Below, piece after piece: positions 1 to 5,595 of a stretch of 13,863 bases of DNA (position 1 is the stretch's first letter; every line of letters begins with the position of its first letter). Below the pieces are notes generated by a model, which was given only the letters and a program-made list of their open reading frames with translations, had not been told where the DNA came from and did not search any database. The stretch comes from Puniceicoccales bacterium (GTDB taxonomy: Bacteria > Verrucomicrobiota > Verrucomicrobiia > Opitutales > JAIRLM01). The stretch is from assembly GCA_031287845.1 (NCBI GenBank), contig JAITSI010000017.1, forward strand, positions 1 through 13,863, in the 5' to 3' direction. The position numbers and the translations under genes are program-made.

Positions 1-921
1 CTGGCGGAGCTGGGTCTGGAGGTTGACCGAATTTGCTGGGGACTTGGCCACTGCGATGAACTGCACCCCCGGCCGAAGGCCTGGTTTTTTCGCGGATTCC
101 ATTCGCATCTGCACCGCAATGGAGCCAATAATGGTGGCTACCACGGGGACGTCTCCGGAGGCGTCATCGGCGGAGATAGCGTCCGCGCAATTTCCCAAAA
201 GACTCTATTCCGCAGTGGAATGCGGGCCTCCTACGCCAACGTGCGCATGCGTTCCTTTGCCAATGGGACAAAAATTCACCAGATCCGCATGGGCGGCTCG
301 CTCTTTGGCCAGTTACAACATCGCAGTGCGCGGCAAATGCTTAGCACGTTCCATGCCACGGTAGGCGGCGGCTACGCCCACGGCAGAAGTGGCCGCGACG
401 ATGTCCAGGGCAACCACTTTGCCGCCCGCTTCGGCGGAGAACAGGTCTTTGCGGCGCTAGAGATTTCGCGGGAGCTATTTCGCTGCCTCGGCTGGCACAT
501 CGGCCCCAAGCTGGGTGCGGAATACGGCTGGCAGCGGCAGAACGGCCATGCGGAGGATGGCGGCGCCGGAGCACTTCGCATCGGCAACGTGGACCACCGG
601 TTCTTCACAACGGCCCTGGGCGTGGGTGTTGCGCGGACATTTTCCGGCGGTGGCGGCAGCAAATGCGGCCACATTTCCTCCGCCGTCACCTGGCGCTGCC
701 AGGCCATGCGAAACCACAGCAACCCAACGGCCTATGAGCAGGGCAACACCGCCGAGCTGGTCCCAGCCATCGACTATGGCGCCCGCAGCTCCGCCGCCGT
801 ATCCCTGGCCATCTGCCGGCACTTCGACCGCCACTGGAGCGGCAACCTCGGCTGGTCCGGCGACTTCGCCCACGCCAGGCGCGACGGCCACGCCAGCGGC
901 CAGCTCTGCTACGAATTTTGA
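1..921 (+). CDS. Autotransporter C-terminal beta-barrel domain protein (5' partial)
   Basis: The reading frame is open from base 1 to the TGA at 919-921, so this is the last 306 residues of a larger protein whose start lies to the left. The visible part reads as an outer-membrane translocator barrel: short amphipathic strands rich in Gly, Tyr and alternating hydrophobic residues, for example WFFRGFHSHLHRNG, GGYHGDVSGGVIGGDS, TFHATVGGGYAHG and HIGPKLGAEYGW, ending in YEF with a C-terminal Phe as expected for the BAM signal. The early W...F.....GGY..D.SGG.IGGDS pattern is typical of the autotransporter family. Its role would be to display or release an N-terminal passenger that is not in the window. 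The Met at 220 lies inside the barrel and is not the start. No clear intrinsic terminator follows. The family call is fairly safe; the passenger function is unknown. Confidence 0.8.
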   Translation: MAELGLEVDRICWGLGHCDELHPRPKAWFFRGFHSHLHRNGANNGGYHGDVSGGVIGGDSVRAISQKTLFRSGMRASYANVRMRSFANGTKIHQIRMGGSLFGQLQHRSARQMLSTFHATVGGGYAHGRSGRDDVQGNHFAARFGGEQVFAALEISRELFRCLGWHIGPKLGAEYGWQRQNGHAEDGGAGALRIGNVDHRFFTTALGVGVARTFSGGGGSKCGHISSAVTWRCQAMRNHSNPTAYEQGNTAELVPAIDYGARSSAAVSLAICRHFDRHWSGNLGWSGDFAHARRDGHASGQLCYEF

Positions 922-980
922 AATCAAAAAAAGCACCCTTTGCAATCCCCGCCCGCGCAGTGCCACGGCGCCGCCGCCTG

Positions 981-1020
981 GGAAAAGCGGAATGGGAAGG
1001 GAAAAAGCGGAATGGGAAGG
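981..1020 (+). repeat. 20-bp tandem duplication upstream of rpmF
   Basis: Two head-to-tail 20-base units occur here (981-1000 and 1001-1020), differing at one base. Each consists of GGAAAAGCGG or GAAAAAGCGG followed by AATGGGAAGG. A decayed third copy (GGCAAAACGGAAAGAAGCGG) follows at 1021-1040. The stretch is strongly purine-rich on the + strand. It could be simple slippage in non-coding DNA. Confidence 0.75.
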
Positions 1021-1087
1021 GGCAAAACGGAAAGAAGCGGAACCGAAGAAGGGGGAGCCGGGATCGGGTCTCCAATCGGGCCCGGCC

Positions 1088-1109
1088 GTCCCCCGAAGCC
1101 CAGGGGGAC
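1088..1109 (+). promoter_or_regulatory. Stem-loop in the rpmF leader
   Basis: GTCCCCC (1088-1094) pairs perfectly with GGGGGAC (1103-1109) across an 8-base loop, GAAGCCCA. No T-tract follows, so it is not a standard intrinsic terminator. It lies about 120 bases before rpmF and could be a leader structure or chance in GC-rich DNA. Confidence 0.35.
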
Positions 1110-1231
1110 ACAGCTACCGGCACCGGATTCGAGGCCCGGCGGCGGCCGGTCAAAATGGAAGCTGCGGCCATGGAAAAATTTTCTTGCCGTCCCCGCGGGC
1201 GGCTGCCAGCTTGGCCGTCAGGAAGTAAGCC

Positions 1232-1405
1232 ATGGCCCAGCCGAAGCGTAAAAATTCCAAGCAGAGAAGTCGTAAGCGTCGTGGAGCGAAGCAGTTCCAG
1301 GAACCCCAGGTGGCAAGGGATAGGGACGGGACGCTGTTCCTTCCCCACCGCGTCAATCCCACGACGGGCATGTACCGGGGCAGGTCGGTGATCGAAGTAG
1401 AATAG
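1232..1405 (+). CDS. rpmF: 50S ribosomal protein L32
   Basis: A 57-codon gene. The product is a small basic component of the large ribosomal subunit. It begins MAQPKRKNSKQRSRKRRG, the typical L32 start (MAxPKRxxSK.R...RR), and ends with a HRVNPTTGMYRGR stretch followed by SVIEVE, which matches verrucomicrobial-type L32. It lacks the Cys pairs of zinc-binding L32 forms. GGAAG at 1221-1225 gives a Shine-Dalgarno six bases before the ATG. plsX follows after 10 bases, the conserved rpmF-plsX-fabH order, which independently supports the call. The annotated product is a good phylogenetic hint towards Verrucomicrobia. Confidence 0.93.
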   Translation: MAQPKRKNSKQRSRKRRGAKQFQEPQVARDRDGTLFLPHRVNPTTGMYRGRSVIEVE

Positions 1406-1415
1406 GTGGCCCGCC

Positions 1416-2474
1416 ATGTTCCCTCCTCCGCATCCGGTTGTGGCCGTGGATGTGATGGGCTCCGACCGGGGACCCCAGGAAACCTTCGAGGGCATCCTGC
1501 TGGCGCTGCGCCGGTGCCGGGAGGCGAATTTTTCTTTGATCCTGGTGGGAAACCGGGAACTGATGGCCAACTTGCTGGCGGGAAAACGCTTCCGTCCGTT
1601 CCGGGACCGCATCCGCCTGCACCACGCCGCTGCGGTGATCGCCATGGACGAGAGCCCCATGCGCGCCATGCGCCAGCGGGAATCCTCCATGGGCCAGGCG
1701 ATCGACCTGGTGCGGGAGGGGGAGGCCGGCGGCGCCCTCACCTGTGGCAACACCGGCGCCCTGGTCGCCATCGGAACCATTCGCCTGAGGCCCATGCCCC
1801 AGCTGGAACGGCCGGCCCTGGCCACCGTCATCCCCGGAATCGACCGGCACTTCGTGCTGCTGGACGTGGGGGCCAATCCCTCGCCCACGCCGCGGCAGCT
1901 GGTGCACAATGCCATCCTCGGCGCCCACTACAACCGGGTGGCGCTGCAAAATCCCAGCCCGCGGGTGGGATTGCTCTCCATAGGGACCGAGGAGGGAAAG
2001 GGCAATGGGCTGGTGCAGCAAACCCACGAAATGCTGAAAAAATTGGGAGGAATCATCCGCTACGAGGGACTGGTCGAGGGATTCCAGCTGTTCCAGGACC
2101 CGCCGGACGTGGTAGTCTGCGACGGCTTCGTGGGCAACGTGCTGCTGAAAACCATGGAGTCGCTGGCCCGCAGGCTCAAGGGCTTTATCGGCAAAGAGCT
2201 GTTCCGCAATCCCCTGCGAATTTTCGGCTGCCTCTTCGCCGCGGGTGCCCTGCGCACGATTCGGAAAAAATTGAGCGCGGAGGCCTACGGCGGCGCCCCC
2301 CTGCTCGGCCTCAACGGCTCCCTGTTCAAAGCCCACGGCTCCAGCGACCGCGACGAAATTTGCCGGGCCATTCTCATGGCGGAACGCTTTTTGCGGGAAA
2401 GCTGCTGCGACCGGCTGCGGGATCAGATTCTGCGCAGCCACACCCTACTATCTGAAACCACGGAAGGAAATTAG
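1416..2474 (+). CDS. plsX: Phosphate acyltransferase PlsX
   Basis: PlsX is a peripheral membrane enzyme that converts acyl-ACP and phosphate to acyl-phosphate, the acyl donor for PlsY in phospholipid synthesis. The 352-residue product has the usual family length. Seen in the sequence: N-terminal VVAVDVMGSDRGP (residues 8-20, the family AxDxMGGDxGP motif with Ser for the second Gly), the GNTGALVAIG segment, LLDVGANPSPTPRQLV, GLLSIGTEEGKGN, and CDGFVGNVLLKTMES near the C-terminus. AGGTGG (1404-1409) provides a Shine-Dalgarno 6 bases before the ATG, overlapping the rpmF stop. It ends 2 bases before fabH. Recognition is secure. Confidence 0.97.
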   Translation: MFPPPHPVVAVDVMGSDRGPQETFEGILLALRRCREANFSLILVGNRELMANLLAGKRFRPFRDRIRLHHAAAVIAMDESPMRAMRQRESSMGQAIDLVREGEAGGALTCGNTGALVAIGTIRLRPMPQLERPALATVIPGIDRHFVLLDVGANPSPTPRQLVHNAILGAHYNRVALQNPSPRVGLLSIGTEEGKGNGLVQQTHEMLKKLGGIIRYEGLVEGFQLFQDPPDVVVCDGFVGNVLLKTMESLARRLKGFIGKELFRNPLRIFGCLFAAGALRTIRKKLSAEAYGGAPLLGLNGSLFKAHGSSDRDEICRAILMAERFLRESCCDRLRDQILRSHTLLSETTEGN

Positions 2475-2476
2475 CC

Positions 2477-3505
2477 ATGAACGAAAACGAATTGATCTCC
2501 GATCGGCGCGGGAAAAAGCCGATTTTTGTCCGGGGGCTCGGCTCCTATCTGCCGGAGCGGATCCTCTCCAACGCGGACCTGGAAAAAATTGTGGCCACCA
2601 GCGACGAGTGGATCACCACGCGCACCGGAATTCGCGAGCGGCGCATCGCCGAGGAAAACCAGTACACCTCGGACCTGGCGGCGGAGGCGGCGAAGAAGGC
2701 CCTGGCCGATGCCCAATGCGGCCCGGAGGACGTGGATGCCATCATCGTTGCAACCGTCACCGCGGACATGGCCTTTCCCTCGACGGCCGCCTTCGTCCAG
2801 AAGAAAATCGGGGCGCGGAACTGTCCCTGCATGGACCTCGAGGCGGGCTGCTCCGGCGTGCCCTACGGCCTAGAGCTGGCATCCGCCCTGCTGCGCCAGG
2901 GCCCCTACCGGAACATCCTGGCCATCTCGGCGGACAAGCTGACAACCATCACCGACTGGCAGGACCGGCTCACCTGCGTGCTATTCGGCGACGGCGCCGC
3001 CGCCTTTCTCGTCTCCTGCGAGGGCGTGGGGGCCAAGTGGGAGGTCCTGCACATTTACATCGCCAACGACAGCGACGGCACGGACATCCTCTACCTGCCG
3101 GGAGGGGGCAGCCACATGCCGGCCACGGAGGAAACGGTGAAAAATCGAATGCACTTCCTCAAAATGAACGGCAAAGAGGTATTCAAAGAGGCGATCAAGG
3201 GCATGGGCCTGGCCCTGGAGAACGTGTGCGCCCTGGGGAACATCACGCCGGACCAGATCCGGTTTTTTGCGCCGCACCAGGCCAACAAGCGCATTCTCAG
3301 CGCCATCGCCGAGCACATGAACCTGCCACCGGAGCGCTTTCTGTCGATCGTGGAGTGGTCGGGCAACACGTCGTCCGCCTCGCTCGGCATCGCCATGGAC
3401 CATGCGGTGCACCACGGGTGGCTGCGGCCGGGGGACCTGGTGGCGCCGGTTTCCTTCGGGGCGGGCCTGACCACCGGGGCCTGCCTGCTGCGCTGGATCG
3501 GCTAG
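2477..3505 (+). CDS. fabH: 3-oxoacyl-ACP synthase III (KAS III)
   Basis: FabH condenses acetyl-CoA (or another acyl-CoA primer) with malonyl-ACP to start type II fatty-acid synthesis in the cytosol. The thiolase-fold catalytic triad is visible: Cys125 in EAGCSG, His267 in APHQANKR and Asn297 in SGNTSSASLG. The N-terminal SDEWITTRTGIRERR and the C-terminal SFGAGLTTGACLLRW are also family hallmarks. At 342 residues it is slightly longer than the E. coli enzyme because of about 15 extra N-terminal residues (MNENELISDRRGKKP) before the first strand. GGAAGG (2462-2467) serves as ribosome-binding site and overlaps the end of plsX, suggesting coupled translation. The residue before the catalytic Cys block is Glu (LEAGCSG) where Asn is common. 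Confidence 0.97.
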   Translation: MNENELISDRRGKKPIFVRGLGSYLPERILSNADLEKIVATSDEWITTRTGIRERRIAEENQYTSDLAAEAAKKALADAQCGPEDVDAIIVATVTADMAFPSTAAFVQKKIGARNCPCMDLEAGCSGVPYGLELASALLRQGPYRNILAISADKLTTITDWQDRLTCVLFGDGAAAFLVSCEGVGAKWEVLHIYIANDSDGTDILYLPGGGSHMPATEETVKNRMHFLKMNGKEVFKEAIKGMGLALENVCALGNITPDQIRFFAPHQANKRILSAIAEHMNLPPERFLSIVEWSGNTSSASLGIAMDHAVHHGWLRPGDLVAPVSFGAGLTTGACLLRWIG

Positions 3506-3511
3506 GTCCCC

Positions 3512-4288
3512 ATGGCGGAACCGGCAAAAATCCATCCCCTGGCCATCGTGGAGCCGGGAGCCCGCCTCGGGGCAGGGGTTTGCATTGGTCCCCACGGCTA
3601 CGTGGGGGGAGATGTGGTCCTGGGCGACGGCTGCACGGTGCACCACCACGGCACGGTGCAGGGCAATAGCACCCTGGGCCGGGACAACGAAATCTACCCC
3701 TACGCCCTCATCGGCGGCAGGACCCAGGACCTCAAGTACGACGGCTCCAACCCGCCCCTGTCCATCGGCGACCGCAACGTGTTCCGGGAATTTTCCACGG
3801 TGCACTGCCCGTCCAGCGAGGGCGGCCGCACCCGCATCGGCAATGACAACCACATCCTGGCCTACGGCCACGTGGCCCACGAGTGCATCCTGGGCGACGG
3901 CATCGTCATCAGCAGCAAGGCGGTCCTGGGCGGCCACGTGGAGGTGGATTCCCATGCCATCGTGGGGGGGGCCGCCGCGGTGCACCAGTTTTGCAAAATC
4001 GGCACCCATGCCTTCCTGGGCGGCCTCTCCGCCCTCGTGCAGGACCTGCTCCCCTACATGATCGCCGAGGGAAACCGGGCCCGGCTGCGCTCCTACAACC
4101 TGGTGGGGCTCCAACGGCACCACTTTTCCGAGGAGGACGTGCAGGGGGTGCGCCGCATGTTCCGCACGCTCTACGCCGATGGGAGGGCCAAGGGATTGGA
4201 AAAAATTCTTAACGACGAAGCCATCTCTCCCCACCTGCGCTGGGAAATGGCCCGCTTTCAGGAGCGGAGTGTCCGCGGCATGGCCTAG
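3512..4288 (+). CDS. lpxA: UDP-N-acetylglucosamine acyltransferase
   Basis: LpxA transfers a 3-hydroxyacyl chain from acyl-ACP to UDP-GlcNAc, the first step of lipid A synthesis in the cytosol. The 258-residue product shows the left-handed parallel beta-helix pattern of hexapeptide repeats from residue 8 to about 190 (IHPLAIVEPGARLGAG, LGDGCTVHHHGTVQG, RIGNDNHILAYGHVAHEC). The catalytic His is His123 in GHVAHEC, matching His125 of E. coli with the companion His120. FREFSTVH, VHQFCKIG and the helical C-terminal region (NLVGLQRHHFSEEDVQGVRRMFRTLY) are typical. It starts 6 bases after fabH with AGGT overlapping the fabH stop codon. It is the last gene of the rpmF operon and ties fatty-acid initiation to the outer membrane. 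Confidence 0.96.
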   Translation: MAEPAKIHPLAIVEPGARLGAGVCIGPHGYVGGDVVLGDGCTVHHHGTVQGNSTLGRDNEIYPYALIGGRTQDLKYDGSNPPLSIGDRNVFREFSTVHCPSSEGGRTRIGNDNHILAYGHVAHECILGDGIVISSKAVLGGHVEVDSHAIVGGAAAVHQFCKIGTHAFLGGLSALVQDLLPYMIAEGNRARLRSYNLVGLQRHHFSEEDVQGVRRMFRTLYADGRAKGLEKILNDEAISPHLRWEMARFQERSVRGMA

Positions 4289-4369
4289 GGGCCAGATTCC
4301 CAACCCGGGAACCCCGGCCGGGGCGGGGATGAAGTGTTTCTTCCTCAAAATTTTTCCCAAAATTTCCGT

Positions 4370-4383
4370 GAAAATGCATTTTC
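4370..4383. promoter_or_regulatory. Perfect 14-bp palindrome upstream of the outer-membrane protein gene
   Basis: GAAAATGCATTTTC reads identically on both strands. It sits in an AT-rich island between lpxA and the outer-membrane protein gene, about 24 bases before a possible -35 box, where a dimeric regulator could bind. It is flanked by two copies of TTTCTTCCT (4337-4345 and 4380-4388), each followed by an A/T-rich run. The structure is visible; the operator role is a guess. Confidence 0.4.
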
Positions 4384-4407
4384 TTCCTGAATTTTTTGCA
4401 AAAACAC

Positions 4408-4436
4408 TTGCATGGCCCGGCCGGCGGTCTTTAATT
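4408..4436 (+). promoter_or_regulatory. Candidate promoter of the outer-membrane protein gene
   Basis: TTGCAT (4408-4413) and TTAATT (4431-4436) are spaced by 17 bases and would start transcription about 35 bases before the ATG at 4478. Upstream A/T tracts (4347-4400) resemble an UP element. Both boxes deviate from the sigma-70 consensus, so this is only a candidate. The 189-base gap and the terminator downstream make an independent promoter for this gene plausible. A CCCCGGCCGGGG palindrome (4312-4323) just after lpxA has no T-tract. Confidence 0.4.
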
Positions 4437-4477
4437 TCCGCAAGGTTTTGCGAGAAACCGGAACTGAAAGGATCGTT

Positions 4478-5389
4478 ATGAAAAAGACAGCAGTTACCTT
4501 TGCCCTGGCCGGCGCGCTGGGGTTGGGCGCCTTGCACGGGTTGGAAGTGCCGGCGTTGAAGATGCCCCCACTGACCGTGGACGCGAAGATCGGCTTTGAC
4601 ACCGAGCACGTCAACCACGGCCGCAAGGAGGGAAAGAAATGCATCCAGATGGCGGTGGAGACCGGCGCGGACCTCGCCGGCGGACACGGCTACCTGGGTG
4701 CCCAGTCCACCCTCATGCTGGCCGATTCGGTTCCCACCTGGAGCGGCAGCCGGGCCATGTCCCTGAACCACGTTTCGCCCTACATCGGCTTCAGCCATGA
4801 CCTGGCGGATTGCTGCTCCCTGGACATTGGCTATGTGGCCCACCTCTACACCAATCTCAAGCCATTCGAGCTATACTTGGATAACAATGACAACGTGTCT
4901 CCCATGCAGGTGTATCCCATCTCCGATAACACCAACGAGTTCTACGTGGGTGCCGCGATGGACATGATCTGCTCACCAAAGGTTTATCTTTCCTACGACT
5001 TTAATCGTAAGGAATTTGATCTAGTTGGCTCGCTGAGCTACGGCTACGACCTGGGAACCTGTGGACTAAACAACTTCTCCGTGGAAGGCAAGGCTCACCT
5101 GGGCTATGACTACGCGAAGCGGCCGTTTGGTGCAAAAAACTTCTTTAAGGATATTATTCCCTCCTACGACAACCTCATTGAAACCCAGTTCATGCACCAG
5201 AGCAAGGACTACTTCTATCTGGGTCTGGGAGCGGATCTGGTCTACAAGTACAATGAGCAGGCCAACGTGCGCCTCGGCGCGCGCTACGAGGTGAATTCAA
5301 CCTCCAAGAAGCACTGGAACAACTATCTCTTTGGCGGTGGCCACAAGGGAATGGTCTGGTTCTCCAGCGCCGTTGAGTTCAGCTTCTAG
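4478..5389 (+). CDS. Outer-membrane beta-barrel protein (TorF/porin-like)
   Basis: The 303-residue product starts with a signal peptide, MKKTAVTFALAGALGLGALHG, and continues as alternating amphipathic strands up to a C-terminal Phe (SSAVEFSF), the pattern of an outer-membrane barrel. The segments VDAKIGFDTEHVNHGRKEG, NEFYVGAAMDMICSPKVYLS and GSLSYGYDLG resemble TorF-family putative porins (fold-level resemblance by eye). The ATG at 4478 is chosen over the upstream in-frame ATG at 4412 because it directly precedes the signal peptide and has AAAGGA (4467-4472) in front. The mature part has five Cys (KKC, DCC, MIC, GTC), unusual for a porin. The gene stands alone between a candidate promoter and a strong terminator. 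It may be a major porin; the substrate is unknown. Confidence 0.8.
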   Translation: MKKTAVTFALAGALGLGALHGLEVPALKMPPLTVDAKIGFDTEHVNHGRKEGKKCIQMAVETGADLAGGHGYLGAQSTLMLADSVPTWSGSRAMSLNHVSPYIGFSHDLADCCSLDIGYVAHLYTNLKPFELYLDNNDNVSPMQVYPISDNTNEFYVGAAMDMICSPKVYLSYDFNRKEFDLVGSLSYGYDLGTCGLNNFSVEGKAHLGYDYAKRPFGAKNFFKDIIPSYDNLIETQFMHQSKDYFYLGLGADLVYKYNEQANVRLGARYEVNSTSKKHWNNYLFGGGHKGMVWFSSAVEFSF

Positions 5390-5413
5390 GCAATTCGGCG
5401 CGGGAAGTGCCGG

Positions 5414-5448
5414 GAATCCTCGCCTTCGGGCGGGGATTCTTTTTTTTT
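5414..5448 (+). terminator. Intrinsic terminator after the outer-membrane protein gene
   Basis: An 11-base-pair stem, GAATCCTCGCC (5414-5424) with GGCGGGGATTC (5429-5439), contains a single T-G wobble, is closed by a TTCG tetraloop, and is followed by nine Ts (5440-5448). This is a textbook rho-independent terminator 25 bases after the stop codon. On the - strand no T-tract follows the stem, so it does not obviously serve the convergent phosphatase gene. Confidence 0.95.
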
Positions 5449-5595
5449 CGAACGCTGACTCCATCTGCCGATGCCACGCACCCGGTGGAATGGGAAATTT
5501 TCAAAGGAAATGCATCGCCCCCGGAGGTGAACACGGCGCAGCCCAGCACATCACCGTGAATTGGGCACAATTTGATTGGAACCGGCGACGGTGCA
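5449..5595. other. Convergent intergenic gap
   Basis: These 147 bases separate the end of the + strand genes from the end of the - strand run. I see no gene. CACGG and CCGTG copies around 5533-5564 could form a weak stem, but there is no T-tract on the - strand. The phosphatase transcript may therefore end by a Rho-dependent or unseen signal. Confidence 0.4.

Larger units (their letters stand above)
922..1231. other. Gene-free leader between autotransporter and rpmF
   Basis: These 310 bases hold no convincing gene. Open frames exist on both strands, but they are low-complexity Arg/Pro/Gly translations typical of GC-rich non-coding DNA. The stretch contains a 20-base tandem duplication (981-1020), a 7-base-pair stem-loop (1088-1109), and a ribosome-binding-site-like GGAAG just before rpmF. 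In many bacteria a DUF177/YceD gene precedes rpmF; I see no such gene here. The promoter of the rpmF operon probably lies in this stretch, but I cannot point to convincing -35/-10 boxes. Confidence 0.6.

Noticed and set aside
220..921. Internal ATG at 220 as the start of the autotransporter-like gene
   Set aside because: The same frame is open to base 1 and its translation upstream of 220 already shows the barrel pattern (GGYHGDVSGGVIGGDS), so the gene is truncated by the window edge.
2981..4843. 620-codon open frame on the - strand
   Set aside because: It lies opposite fabH, lpxA and the outer-membrane protein gene, which are all securely identified, and its translation is His/Gly/Val-rich low complexity typical of antisense GC-rich codons.
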